A DNA stretch of 64,000 nucleotides from JBFAPK01 sp040676675 (GTDB lineage Bacteria > Actinomycetota > Actinomycetes > Mycobacteriales > Micromonosporaceae), in contig NZ_JBFAPK010000003.1 in assembly GCF_040676675.1 (NCBI RefSeq), forward strand, positions 248,001-312,000, given 5' to 3'. Positions 32,715 through 41,095 of the stretch are shown here, piece after piece (positions within the stretch are counted from its first letter, which is position 1; each line of letters opens with the position of its first letter). The notes under the pieces are model-generated. The model ran no database searches. It had not been told where the DNA came from and worked only from the letters and a program-made list of their open reading frames with translations. The translations under genes were made by a program, and so were the position numbers.

Positions 32715-33518
32715 TTACGTGTTCGCGCCGACGTTGCGGTCGTTGGCGGTGCCGCGCCTGCCGTCGCCGACGACGGCGAAGAAGACGTCCTCGAGGGTCG
32801 GCTGCTTCTCGACGTATTCGACCTTGGCGGGCGGTAGCAGCCGCTTGAGTTCGGTGAGGGTGCCGTTGACGATGATCCGACCCTCGTGGAGGATCGCGAT
32901 CCGATCGGCCAGTTGTTCGGCCTCGTCCAGGTACTGCGTCGTGAGCAGCACCGTCGTGCCCTGTCCGGCGAGCTTCTTGACGGCCTGCCACACCTCGATG
33001 CGGGCCTGGGGGTCGAGCCCGGTTGTCGGCTCGTCCAGGAAGATGACCGGCGGATTTCCGATGAGGCTCATCGCGATGTCGAGGCGGCGCCGCATGCCGC
33101 CCGAGTACGTCGACACCCTCCGCCCGCCGGCGTCGGTCAGCGAGAAGCGTTCGAGCAGGTCATCCGCGATGGTGCCCGGCTTCCTGAGGTGTCGCAGCCG
33201 GGCGACCAGGACGAGGTTCTCCCGCCCGGTGAGGATCTCGTCGACGGCCGCGAACTGCCCGGTGAGGCTGATGGACTCCCGTACCTTCGCCGCCTGGGCG
33301 GCGACATCGAAACCGTTGACCTCGGCCGTCCCCGCGTCCGCCCTGAGCAGCGTGGACAGGATCTTCACGACCGTGGTCTTGCCCGCTCCGTTCGAGCCGA
33401 GCAGGGCGAAGATGCTGCCCCGCGCGACCTCGAAGTCCACGCCGCGCAGCACGCGCAGGTCCTTGTACGACTTCTCCAGGCCCCGTACGTGGATCGCCGG
33501 GACTTGCTCTGCCGTCAT
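32715..33518 (-). CDS. ABC exporter ATPase (DrrA-like)
   Basis: 267 residues: Walker A GSNGAGKTT, signature YSGGMRRR, Walker B VIFLDEPTTGLDP, and the DrrA-type C-terminal tail (PTLEDVFFAVVGD). The ATG at 33518 agrees with the domain start; the extra 29 codons upstream are not family-like. It energises the DrrB-like permease. Its leader faces that of the EXLDI gene with a 19-base palindrome between them, which suggests shared control. Confidence 0.93.
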   Translation of the reverse strand: MTAEQVPAIHVRGLEKSYKDLRVLRGVDFEVARGSIFALLGSNGAGKTTVVKILSTLLRADAGTAEVNGFDVAAQAAKVRESISLTGQFAAVDEILTGRENLVLVARLRHLRKPGTIADDLLERFSLTDAGGRRVSTYSGGMRRRLDIAMSLIGNPPVIFLDEPTTGLDPQARIEVWQAVKKLAGQGTTVLLTTQYLDEAEQLADRIAILHEGRIIVNGTLTELKRLLPPAKVEYVEKQPTLEDVFFAVVGDGRRGTANDRNVGANT

Positions 33519-33616
33519 CAGGCTGTCCTCTCTTGTCTTTCCACGTCGACCAGGCGCTTCTGCCCGACCCTGACGAGCGGGGCGTTGATGATGCTCGCTG
33601 CCCACGGGCCACCTAT

Positions 33617-33635
33617 GGTGCTACTAAGTAGCACC
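33617..33635. promoter_or_regulatory. 19-base perfect palindrome between drrA-like and EXLDI genes
   Basis: GGTGCTACT-A-AGTAGCACC, nine-base perfect arms around one base. It lies 99 bases from the ATPase start and 141 bases from the EXLDI start; a classic operator shape. Further right, 33715-33745 is rich in TACGTA-type elements (GTACGTATG, TGTACGTAG, ACACGTATG) and may be a second site or promoter. Confidence 0.6.
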
Positions 33636-33775
33636 GACTACCGGTAGATCGTATCACTGAGTACTGGCGTGGCAAGGACGTCGACCTCGACGGCGTACGG
33701 CCGTGCTCCTGTGTACGTATGCATGTACGTAGTCTTACACGTATGAGTAGACTGCTGTCCAGAGGTGAGAAGTGC

Positions 33776-34318
33776 ATGCCGAACAAGACGATCTACGTCG
33801 CCGACGACGACCTGCCGCTGCTGCTGCGCGCCCAGGAGTTGACGGGGAGCAACCTGTCGGCCGCGATCGTCACGGCGCTACGTCGACTGGTCGAGGTGGA
33901 GGAGGCAAAGCGGGCCGGGTTCGACGAGATCACCGTGAAGGTGGGCGTCGGGCGTTCCCTGGTCAAGCGCTTCCTCGGTGTCGCCCTGGGCGAGTGGACC
34001 TCGTCGAGCGCGGAGGGTGAGGAGACGTACTCGCTGTTCCGGACCAGCAAGGGCCGCTTCGCCGTGCATCATGTCCGGTCGGAGCTGCACACCCCGGTCG
34101 GGCCCAACGCGGAGCGCAGCAGGAAGTGGGCCACCGGCTGGCGCGGTTGGATCGGCGACTGGTCGCCCGACCAGGCCTGGATGCGAACCCCGGCCCAGGC
34201 CACGTTCTCGGTTGTCGACACCGTCGAGGAACTCGAAACGCTGCTGCCGGCGGAGCTCTACGCGGTCGCGCTGCAGACCATCCAGGACGAGCCCGTCGTG
34301 GAGGACCTCGACATCTGA
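33776..34318 (+). CDS. EXLDI-family protein
   Basis: 180 residues. It begins PNKTIYVADDDLPLLLRAQEL, followed by a short ribbon-helix-helix-like stretch (LSAAIVTALRRLVEVEEA), and ends in EDLDI, the defining tail of the EXLDI family. Role unknown; the N-terminal segment suggests DNA binding. The ATG at 33776 has AGGTGAG upstream and matches the family start; the in-frame codon at 33719 lies in the TACGTA region and is rejected. It is divergent from the DrrAB-like exporter and could regulate it. Confidence 0.88.
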   Translation: MPNKTIYVADDDLPLLLRAQELTGSNLSAAIVTALRRLVEVEEAKRAGFDEITVKVGVGRSLVKRFLGVALGEWTSSSAEGEETYSLFRTSKGRFAVHHVRSELHTPVGPNAERSRKWATGWRGWIGDWSPDQAWMRTPAQATFSVVDTVEELETLLPAELYAVALQTIQDEPVVEDLDI

Positions 34319-34355
34319 GCCGGCCCGCCCTGCGCTGAACGGGCTCCGCCGGGTC

Positions 34356-35312
34356 CTACAGGGTGACCTGGCGGCGGGCGGCGACCCGGTTGACCGCGAG
34401 TGTGGTCACGAGCATCCCGACCATGATTCCGAGCAGTACGGCCGGGTTGCCGGGACCTCCGACACCAGCCTCCGAACCGATCAGTGTGTGCGCCAGGGCG
34501 CCGAGGGTCGGCACCAGCAGGATCGCGCCGACGACGACCGATATTCGTACGTCGAATGTGGCACCCATGATTGCCGCCATGAGCCAGGCGACCACGACGA
34601 CCGGTTGGCCGAGCCCGCCGGACCAGCCGTTGAGCGGGTTGGGCGTCACGACCGCCACAACCACCGCCGTCACGGCGAACCAGATCCATGGTCGCGTGAC
34701 GCGTGGTTGCCGGGTCCTGAGCAGCGGCAGCATCGCCAGTGCGGCCAACACGATTGCCCACACTGAGAAGTCCACGGTCAGGTAGAGAAGCGCCTGGAGC
34801 CTCGACCCCCGCACCTCGACCCCGGTCCACTGCTCCACGTACCACTGACCGTGTACGACGGAGCGCCAGTGACTCGCGATGAGAGCGCCGATGGTGGCGA
34901 CGAGCGCGAGGCGATGGCGGGCCCAGGCTGTGGCGGCCAGCGCGAGCAGCAACATCCCGGACGTGGCCAGGCTTCCGGCGACGACAGCGTCGGGGGAGGC
35001 GCCGGGCAGGAGCAGCCATGACCGCCAAATTACGGGGGTGGCCGTGAGGGCGATGCCGCACACGATGAGCGAGAGCGCGGTCAGCCGAAGTGCCGAGTGT
35101 CGGAGCGCGGCCGGAGAACCTAGCCGGTCCACGCCGGTACGGGCCCGCAGGCCCCCCACCACGAGCGCCACGGACTCCCGAAGGCTCGGATACCTCCGGC
35201 CCGTCTCGCCCGCGACCAGCAGCGTTTCCAGCATCTCGTCGGCGCGGTACTGCCGGTAGGCCCGAGGGTATGCCCGCAGCAGCCACCGGTAGTGGCGTTC
35301 CAGCCCGCTCAT
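34356..35312 (-). CDS. Multi-pass membrane protein, PadR partner
   Basis: 318 residues. A cytoplasmic start (MSGLERHYRWLLRAYPRAYR, then DEMLETLL) is followed by about eight hydrophobic helices. This N-terminal pattern is common in actinobacterial membrane proteins encoded next to PadR regulators; function unknown. ATGA overlap with the PadR gene (35309-35312) shows they are co-translated. Confidence 0.82.
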   Translation of the reverse strand: MSGLERHYRWLLRAYPRAYRQYRADEMLETLLVAGETGRRYPSLRESVALVVGGLRARTGVDRLGSPAALRHSALRLTALSLIVCGIALTATPVIWRSWLLLPGASPDAVVAGSLATSGMLLLALAATAWARHRLALVATIGALIASHWRSVVHGQWYVEQWTGVEVRGSRLQALLYLTVDFSVWAIVLAALAMLPLLRTRQPRVTRPWIWFAVTAVVVAVVTPNPLNGWSGGLGQPVVVVAWLMAAIMGATFDVRISVVVGAILLVPTLGALAHTLIGSEAGVGGPGNPAVLLGIMVGMLVTTLAVNRVAARRQVTL

Positions 35313-35665
35313 GCCAGTACCGTCCGCACCGTCACGGCCGGCGACCCCACGGAGCGGTCCCGAACCACCCGGGCCGCGGCTGCCATCCGCGCGGCCTCCG
35401 CGCGCAGCGCGGCCAACCCGTGCTCGGTCAGCTCGTAGGTGCGACGGGCGCGGCCGTTGACCACGGCCTCTTCGGCGACCCGCACCATCTCCTCGCCGGC
35501 GAGCCGGTCCAACGCGGCGTACAGCGTGCCGGTCGTCAGACGCACCCGCCCGTCGGACAACTCCTGCGCGCGCTTGACGATGGCGTAGCCGTGCAGGGGC
35601 TCGTCCTGCAAGGCGGCGAGGATGAAGTACGTGGGCTCGCGCATCGGCGCGAAGGGCTTAGTCAT
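35309..35665 (-). CDS. PadR-family transcriptional regulator
   Basis: 118 residues forming a winged helix (TYFILAALQDEPLHGYAIVKR, LTTGTLYAALDRL, RRTYELTEHG) with a short C-terminal helix; group II size. It is co-translated with the membrane protein and probably represses their shared promoter, where a 12-base palindrome is found. Confidence 0.92.
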   Translation of the reverse strand: MTKPFAPMREPTYFILAALQDEPLHGYAIVKRAQELSDGRVRLTTGTLYAALDRLAGEEMVRVAEEAVVNGRARRTYELTEHGLAALRAEAARMAAAARVVRDRSVGSPAVTVRTVLA

Positions 35666-35688
35666 GCCATCACCATAAGCAGATGACC

Positions 35689-35700
35689 GACCTATAGGTC
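35689..35700. promoter_or_regulatory. PadR operator candidate
   Basis: Perfect 12-base palindrome GACCTATAGGTC, 24 bases upstream of the PadR start. Its TATAGG core could overlap a -10 box. Confidence 0.5.
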
Positions 35701-35958
35701 AAGCGCGAGATATGCGCGTGGCGGTAGCTGCCGCCTGCTGTTCATTCCGGGTACCGCGCGGGTGTCAACGGCCGTCGGGGCAGCATCGTTGTCGGATATC
35801 GACGGATGTGTGAGTAATCCGAAACCTTGTCGCCTTCGGACGGTAACCGTAGCGTCGCTGACGGGCATCGATTCCTGGGAATCCGGCAGCCGGACCGCGC
35901 ACCGCCGCCAGGGACAACCGGCATCGCCCCGTCGGACACCGTCGTCGAAAGGACCATC

Positions 35959-36588
35959 ATGGCAACGACGCATGCGCGCACCCGCCGTACGACGATCGGC
36001 GCGGGCCTGGTGCTCACACTGACCGCACTACTGAGCGTGAGCACGGCGAGCCCTGCGGCGGCCGGCGGCACCGTCTTCGCCGACGGCTTCGAGCAACCGC
36101 AGATCTCCACCGACTTCGTGACGTTCGGCAAGGGTCAGGCGCTGGGACCGTGGACGGTGACCAGCGGAAACGTCGATCTGACCAGCGACTGGCAGGCCGC
36201 CGAGGGCGGGCAGTCGCTCGACCTCAACGGCGACCAGCCGGGCTCGGTCGCCAGGACGGTGCCGACCAGCCTGCTCACCACGTACCGAGTGACCTACGCC
36301 CTCGCCGGCAACCCCGACGGCGGGGCCATCGTGACCACCGGAACCGTCACCGCGAACGGCGCGACGGTCGACAGCTTCAGCTTCGACACCGCCGGCCACT
36401 CGCCGAGCGACATGGGGTACGTCCACCGGACCTTCTACTTCACCAACCTGCTGTCGGCGTCGACCACGCTCCAGTTCGGCAGCACCACGGCCAGCGTCTG
36501 GGGCCCGGTCATCGACGGCGTACGCGTCGACAGCTGCCTCCTCGTCATCTGCCCCAGTGGCGCGGGCAAGAGCAACCGCCTCTCGTAG
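35959..36588 (+). CDS. Secreted DUF642-like (choice-of-anchor C type) protein
   Basis: 209 residues: signal peptide about 1-37 (cleavage near AAAGG), then one beta-rich domain with the family pattern GFEQP, GPWTVTSGNVDL, GGQSLDLNG, PGSVART and YRVTYALAGNP. Such domains are found in plant cell-wall proteins and in bacterial secreted proteins and may bind polysaccharide. The last 15 residues (with VICPSGAGKSN) contain two Cys but no anchor motif. AAAGGA lies before the ATG. Stands alone. Confidence 0.82.
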   Translation: MATTHARTRRTTIGAGLVLTLTALLSVSTASPAAAGGTVFADGFEQPQISTDFVTFGKGQALGPWTVTSGNVDLTSDWQAAEGGQSLDLNGDQPGSVARTVPTSLLTTYRVTYALAGNPDGGAIVTTGTVTANGATVDSFSFDTAGHSPSDMGYVHRTFYFTNLLSASTTLQFGSTTASVWGPVIDGVRVDSCLLVICPSGAGKSNRLS

Positions 36589-36618
36589 GGACCGACTCGG
36601 CGTCCCTCCGCCGAGGGC

Positions 36619-36654
36619 GACCGGGCCGGGGTGGTCGACCGGGCCGGGGTGGTC
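36619..36654. repeat. Two tandem 18-base units
   Basis: The unit GACCGGGCCGGGGTGGTC occurs twice without a gap (36619-36636, 36637-36654), just after the DUF642-like gene. Probably slippage in a terminator region. Confidence 0.7.
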
Positions 36655-36662
36655 GACCGAGA

Positions 36663-36698
36663 CGCGTGCGGGCGGGCCGTCGGGCTCGTCCGCACGCG
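36663..36698. terminator. Bidirectional terminator hairpin
   Basis: Nine-base arms CGCGTGCGG and CCGCACGCG (36663-36671, 36690-36698) between the convergent DUF642-like and epoxide hydrolase genes. Confidence 0.6.
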
Positions 36699-36706
36699 AG
36701 CCGGGG

Positions 36707-37852
36707 TCAGCGGAAACGGCGGAAGAAGGTGCGCACGTCCTGGACGAGCAGGTCGGGGGCTTCCATGGCGGCGAAGTGTCCGCCTCGGTCGAACTCCGAC
36801 CAGTGCACGATGGCGTTGCCGCGCTCGGCGTACCGGCGGATGGCGATGTCCTCGGCGAACACCGCGACGCCGGTGGGTACGTCGCTGGGGGTGGGCCAGT
36901 TGCGGGTGTGCATGCTCTCGTAGTAGAGGTTCGCGGCGGAGCCGGCGGTACCGGTCAGCCAGTACAGCATGACGTTGGTGAGCATCCGGTCCCGGTCGAC
37001 CGATTGCTCGGGCAGCTCACCGTGGGTCCATTCCTTGAACTTCTCGACGATCCAGGCCAGTTGCCCGACCGGTGAGTCGACCAGCGCGTGCGCGAGGGTC
37101 TGCGGACGGGTGGCCTGGATCTGGAAGTATCCGTTTCCTTCGCCGAGGAACGCCCGCATCCGCGCGACGCGGGCGCGCTCGGCATCGGTGAGGGCGGCCA
37201 GTTCGTCCTCGCCGACCTCGCCGAACGGGATGAAGCCCATGGTGGCGGCGTTGACGTGGACGCCGACCACGTGCTGCGGGTCGACCCGGCCGAGATCGGG
37301 GGCGACAAAGGCGCCGAAGTCGCCGCCCTGCGCGCCGTACCGGTGGTAGCCGAGGCGGTGCATCAGCTCGGCGAACGCGGCCGCGATCCGCCGGCTGTCC
37401 CAGCCCGGCCCGGACAGCGGCCCGGAGAACCCGAATCCCGGCAGCGACGGGATCACCAGGTCGAACGCGTCGGCCGCGTCACCGCCGTGCGCCCGCGGGT
37501 TGCTCAGCGGGCCGATCACGTCGAGGAACTCCACGACCGAGCCCGGCCAACCGTGCAGCAGCACCAGCGGCAGTGCGCCGGGTTCGGCGGATTTCACGTG
37601 TACGAAGTGCAGCCGCTGCCCGTCGACGTCGGTGACGTACTGCGGGTGGGTGTTGAGTTCGGCCTCGTGTGCGCGCCAGTCGTACTTGGTGGCCCAGTAT
37701 TCGGTCAGCTCCCTGAGGTAGCCGACCGGCACGCCGCGCTCCCATTCGGCGCCCGGCAGCTGCCCGCCCCACCGGGTGTGCGCGAGGCGATCGCGCAGGT
37801 CCTCAAGGTCGGTCTGGGGAATGTCGATGCGGAACTCGGTGATCGCTGTCAT
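36707..37852 (-). CDS. Epoxide hydrolase (EHN-domain alpha/beta-hydrolase)
   Basis: 381 residues. The N-terminal EHN lid (IDIPQTDLEDLRDRLAHTRW) is followed by an alpha/beta-hydrolase core: oxyanion HGWPGS, nucleophile Asp178 in QGGDFGAF, and catalytic His in FDRGGHFAA near the end. It opens epoxides to diols in the cytoplasm. The ATG at 37852 starts the EHN domain; 38 in-frame codons upstream run through the operator. That operator (37869-37895) matches the one at the WYL regulator gene, so the enzyme is probably under that regulator. Confidence 0.93.
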   Translation of the reverse strand: MTAITEFRIDIPQTDLEDLRDRLAHTRWGGQLPGAEWERGVPVGYLRELTEYWATKYDWRAHEAELNTHPQYVTDVDGQRLHFVHVKSAEPGALPLVLLHGWPGSVVEFLDVIGPLSNPRAHGGDAADAFDLVIPSLPGFGFSGPLSGPGWDSRRIAAAFAELMHRLGYHRYGAQGGDFGAFVAPDLGRVDPQHVVGVHVNAATMGFIPFGEVGEDELAALTDAERARVARMRAFLGEGNGYFQIQATRPQTLAHALVDSPVGQLAWIVEKFKEWTHGELPEQSVDRDRMLTNVMLYWLTGTAGSAANLYYESMHTRNWPTPSDVPTGVAVFAEDIAIRRYAERGNAIVHWSEFDRGGHFAAMEAPDLLVQDVRTFFRRFR

Positions 37853-37868
37853 GGCTCTTACGCTAGAA

Positions 37869-37895
37869 ACCGTTGCGGACAGGTTCGGTCCGCAG
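37869..37895. promoter_or_regulatory. Operator upstream of the epoxide hydrolase, same type as at 39579
   Basis: Arms TGCGGAC (37874-37880) and GTCCGCA (37888-37894) with a 7-base spacer, 17 bases upstream of the start codon. The sequence CCGTTGCGGACAGGTTCGG closely follows the site at 39577-39601; see the finding on paired operators. Confidence 0.7.
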
Positions 37896-38008
37896 TGCCG
37901 GGTCGACTTCCCGGAATCTTGGCGGCCGGCGCACCCGTACCACGCGACGAGGCCGCCGTCGTCCAATCTGGACGGTGGCGGCCTCGGGCCCGGAAATCGG
38001 CTGGATGG

Positions 38009-38644
38009 CTATGACTTGTCCTGGATCTCCCAGGCGTGGTCCAGGACGTGCCAGGCGAACCGGCGGGCGGCATAGGCCGGTGGCCACCCGCCGCTGGTGA
38101 GCGGTACCCCGTCGGCCGGGCTGCCCAGGACGTCGAGGATCGCGGTACGCAACGAGGCCAGGGCCATACGGTCGCGGGCGGCGAACGGTCGGTGCCGGAT
38201 GCCGATCTTGCGGGCATAGGCCCGTTCGTTGTCGATGACGTGGGCGACGATCTCGTCGCGGTCGCGTCCGCCGCCGCGTGGCCCCTTGCGGAGGGTCTCC
38301 GGGGCGGACCTGGCGATGTCGTCGAGGGCCCGCCATGCGCTCTGCAGGATCGCGGCGGTACGCTCCGCCGCCGCGGCGCCGTAGGGCTCGCTGTCCGCGG
38401 CGACGGGTACGCCGGGCGCTCCCCAGTCGGTGGTGTTGACGCCGGTCACCGTCTCGACGATCTCGATCGGGCCGGGGGCGAAGGACAGCCCGGCACCGGC
38501 GGTTATGAGCCGGTACCGGTCGGCGTAAGTCGTCAGCGCGGCCAGGGCGCGGTCCTCGCTGGTGCCGATGCGCGCCCAGCCGGGCCAGTCCAGCGCGCAG
38601 GCGACGATCTTCGTTCGGCCCTTTTCCAGGTAGACGCGGGTCAT
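38009..38644 (-). CDS. Conserved hypothetical protein, DinB-like C-terminal half
   Basis: 211 residues, soluble. The start (TRVYLEKGRTKIVACALDWPGW) and the end (RRFAWHVLDHAWEIQDKS) are typical of a family I have seen annotated only as hypothetical or DinB-like in actinomycetes; the His-rich helices would suit a metal-binding four-helix bundle. No function assigned. GAGGAGC precedes the ATG. It sits between the reductase and epoxide hydrolase genes on the same strand and may be co-transcribed with the reductase (39-base gap). Confidence 0.7.
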   Translation of the reverse strand: MTRVYLEKGRTKIVACALDWPGWARIGTSEDRALAALTTYADRYRLITAGAGLSFAPGPIEIVETVTGVNTTDWGAPGVPVAADSEPYGAAAAERTAAILQSAWRALDDIARSAPETLRKGPRGGGRDRDEIVAHVIDNERAYARKIGIRHRPFAARDRMALASLRTAILDVLGSPADGVPLTSGGWPPAYAARRFAWHVLDHAWEIQDKS

Positions 38645-38683
38645 GTCTCGGTTGCTCCTCGGCGCGGGACGGTGGTTGGGGGA

Positions 38684-39517
38684 CTAGAACGCGGCGGCGT
38701 GGTCGAGGACCCAGTCACGGTAGCTGCGCGCGGGACGACCGGTGACCTTCTCGATGTCGGTGGTGACGGGTGCGGTACGGCCGATCGAGGCGGCCCAGGT
38801 GCCGAAGATGTCGTCCAGGATCGGGCCCGGCACGTGGGCGCTCATCGCCTGGCGCACCGCCTCGGCCGGGATCTCGGCGTAGTGGATGGGCCGGCCCAGT
38901 GCCTGGCCGAGGATGGTGGCCTGGTCGGCATGGGTGAGCGAGTGCGGCCCGGTCAGCCGGTAGACCTGGCCGGCGTGCCCGTCCTCGGTGAGGGCGGCCA
39001 CGGCGACCGCGGCGATGTCCGCCTCGTGCACGGGCGCGGAAGTCGCCTGGGCGTAGGCGCCGCGGATCACGTCGCCGGAGCGGGTCTGTCCGGCCCACAT
39101 CAGGCTGTTGGCGGCGAACACGTCCGGGCGCAGGAACGTCCACGCCAGGCCGGAGCCGCGCAGGGCGTGTTCGATCTCCGCGTGGTAGGTGGCGATAGGC
39201 CCGTCCTGGACCTGGGCCTGGTCGTCGACCGCGCCGGAGGAGAGCAGCACGACCCGGCGCACGCCGGCCCGCCGCGCCGCGGCCACGAATGCCGGCCCGC
39301 TGCCCGGTACGGCGAACAGGAACACCGAGTCCACGCCGGTCAGGGCCGCCTTCAGCGACGCCGGGTCGACCAGGTCGCCGGTGACGACGTCGACCTCGGC
39401 CGACCACGCCCTCTGCTGCGGCGTCCGGCTCAGCGCACGTACCGGGTGGCCGCCGGCGACCAACAGGTCGAGCACGTGGCTGCCGACGTTTCCGGCGGCG
39501 CCGGTGACGAGGATCAT
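38684..39517 (-). CDS. NmrA-like NAD(P)-binding oxidoreductase
   Basis: 277 residues of the atypical short-chain dehydrogenase group: dinucleotide motif VTGAAGNVGSHVLD at the start, VVLLSSGAV in the middle, then YHAEIEHALRGSGLAWTFLRP. The usual YxxxK is not obvious, so it may be a quinone reductase of the QorB/azoreductase-like type or a redox sensor. AAGGAG before the ATG. Divergent from the WYL regulator, which probably controls it. Confidence 0.88.
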   Translation of the reverse strand: MILVTGAAGNVGSHVLDLLVAGGHPVRALSRTPQQRAWSAEVDVVTGDLVDPASLKAALTGVDSVFLFAVPGSGPAFVAAARRAGVRRVVLLSSGAVDDQAQVQDGPIATYHAEIEHALRGSGLAWTFLRPDVFAANSLMWAGQTRSGDVIRGAYAQATSAPVHEADIAAVAVAALTEDGHAGQVYRLTGPHSLTHADQATILGQALGRPIHYAEIPAEAVRQAMSAHVPGPILDDIFGTWAASIGRTAPVTTDIEKVTGRPARSYRDWVLDHAAAF

Positions 39518-39578
39518 GACCGTTCTCCTTGGGGTTCGAGGTGCCCGGGCGATCGGGCAGAAGCCACACTAGGTACCG

Positions 39579-39601
39579 TTGAGGACAGATCCGGTCCTCA
39601 A
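39579..39601. promoter_or_regulatory. Operator between the NmrA-like and WYL regulator genes
   Basis: Perfect eight-base arms TTGAGGAC (39579-39586) and GTCCTCAA (39594-39601) with a 7-base spacer. The spacer and flanking CCG match the site upstream of the epoxide hydrolase, and the one variable arm position is compensated on the other arm. Confidence 0.75.
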
Positions 39602-39621
39602 GCCCAAGGAGGTTGGGTGCG

Positions 39622-40566
39622 ATGCTGGAAACCTCAGCGCGGCTGCTGCGGCTGCTGTCCCTGCTCCAATCCCGCCGCGACTGGCCCGGCGCCGAGCTGG
39701 CCGAGCGCCTCGGTGTCACCACTCGCACCGTCCGCCGCGACGTCGACCGGCTCCGCGACCTCGGCTATCCGGTCGAGTCCGCTACCGGCACCACCGGCGG
39801 GTACCGGCTCGGCGTCGGGGCCGCCCTGCCGCCGCTGCTGCTCGACGACGACGAAGCCGTCGCTGTCGCCGTCGGCCTGCGCGCCGCCGCCACGGGCACG
39901 GTCACCGGGATCGAGGAGACCTCGCTGCGTGCTCTCGCCAAGCTCGAACAGGTCCTGCCCTCCCGGCTGCGCCACCGCGTGGGCGCGATGCAGTCGGCCA
40001 TCCTGCCGCTGACCGGCCCCGGCCCCACGGTGGACCCTGACCTGCTCACCACTCTGGCCGCCGCCTGCCGGGCCCACGAAGGCATCCGCTTCGGCTACCA
40101 GCAGCGCACCCGACGCGTCGAGCCGTACCGCCTCGTCCACACCGGCCGGCGCTGGTACCTTCTCGCCTTCGACCTCGACCGCGACGACTGGCGCACCTTT
40201 CGCGTCGACCGCATCGACCCTGCCCCGCAACCCGGACCGCGCTTCACCCCCCGACCCGAACCCGCCGAAGGAATGCACGCCTACGTCTCCGACGCTCTCA
40301 CCGCGTCCCCGTACCGGTACCGGGCGACCATCCTGTTCCACGCGCCGCTCGACGTCGTCGCCGAACACACCTCACCTACCGCCGGCCGCCTCGAACACCG
40401 CGACGCCCACAGCTGTCTCTTCCACGCCGGCGGCGACTCCCTCGACAAAATCGCCCTCTACGTCGCGCTCAAGAACATCGACTTCCAGGTCCTCGACCCG
40501 CCCGAACTCAAAGACCACATCCGAGCGCTCGGTCATCGGCTCACCCGCGCGAGCCGCGACGACTGA
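39622..40566 (+). CDS. WYL-domain transcriptional regulator (YafY-like)
   Basis: 314 residues: an HTH_11 winged helix at the start (WPGAELAERLGVTTRTVRRDVDRLRDLGYPV), a linker, then the WYL ligand domain (RFGYQQRTRRVEPYRLVHTGRRWYLLAFD). The ATG at 39622 is preferred over TTG 39613 because AAGGAGG (39606-39612) is 9 bases before it and would touch the TTG. Such proteins sense nucleotides or small ligands. Matching operators at its own promoter and at the epoxide hydrolase suggest a small local regulon. Confidence 0.92.
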   Translation: MLETSARLLRLLSLLQSRRDWPGAELAERLGVTTRTVRRDVDRLRDLGYPVESATGTTGGYRLGVGAALPPLLLDDDEAVAVAVGLRAAATGTVTGIEETSLRALAKLEQVLPSRLRHRVGAMQSAILPLTGPGPTVDPDLLTTLAAACRAHEGIRFGYQQRTRRVEPYRLVHTGRRWYLLAFDLDRDDWRTFRVDRIDPAPQPGPRFTPRPEPAEGMHAYVSDALTASPYRYRATILFHAPLDVVAEHTSPTAGRLEHRDAHSCLFHAGGDSLDKIALYVALKNIDFQVLDPPELKDHIRALGHRLTRASRDD

Positions 40567-40602
40567 TCGACGTGGTCGACCGGATCCGCCGAGTTGCGAA
40601 TG

Positions 40603-41073
40603 TCAGTTCGGTTCCGAGCCGTGCTCTGCATAGGCCGGCTGGCCTTTTTGTCGAGCGGAAACGGCAGTGCGGATGCGGCGCGTGAGCCGGGCGGGAACGT
40701 GGTCGTTCAAGTTGTCGGTGGCGACGAAGCGCCATTCGGCGAGTTCGCCGTCCTGGAAGGTGATGCGATTCTGACGGTCCTTGCCCAGGTGACCACCGTC
40801 GAAGATGAAGAGGAGCTTGTCGCCTTCCCTGTCTGCGGGCGCCCAGTCGACGACGAGCATCGGGCCGACGTCAACAGTAAGGCCCAACTCCTCTTCGACT
40901 TCTCGGATGCAGGCAGCACGCGGTGACTCGCCAGGCTCGACATAGCCGCCGGGGATGTCCCAGTGCGGTTTGTACGTCGGCCGAACGAGGAGTACGTGGC
41001 CCTCGTCGTCGAAGAAGAGAACGCCGGCAGCGACACGCGGGGTGGCGATCCGGGGCAGCTCAGCAGCCGTCAC
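40603..41073 (-). CDS. Nudix hydrolase
   Basis: 156 residues with a complete Nudix box in GGYVEPGESPRAACIREVEE followed by ELGL (G-x5-E-x7-R-E-U-x-E-E-x-G-U). It hydrolyses a nucleoside diphosphate linked to another group; substrate unknown. The start is a GTG at 41073, 22 bases after the stop of the XRE regulator, so both are one operon. Confidence 0.92.
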   Translation of the reverse strand: MTAAELPRIATPRVAAGVLFFDDEGHVLLVRPTYKPHWDIPGGYVEPGESPRAACIREVEEELGLTVDVGPMLVVDWAPADREGDKLLFIFDGGHLGKDRQNRITFQDGELAEWRFVATDNLNDHVPARLTRRIRTAVSARQKGQPAYAEHGSEPN

Positions 41074-41095
41074 TCGAGGCAGCCTAGACGCTCGC

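Noticed and set aside
33719..34318. Longer start (33719) for the EXLDI gene
   Set aside because: The added residues cover the TACGTA-rich control region and are not part of the family; the ATG at 33776 has a good ribosome site.
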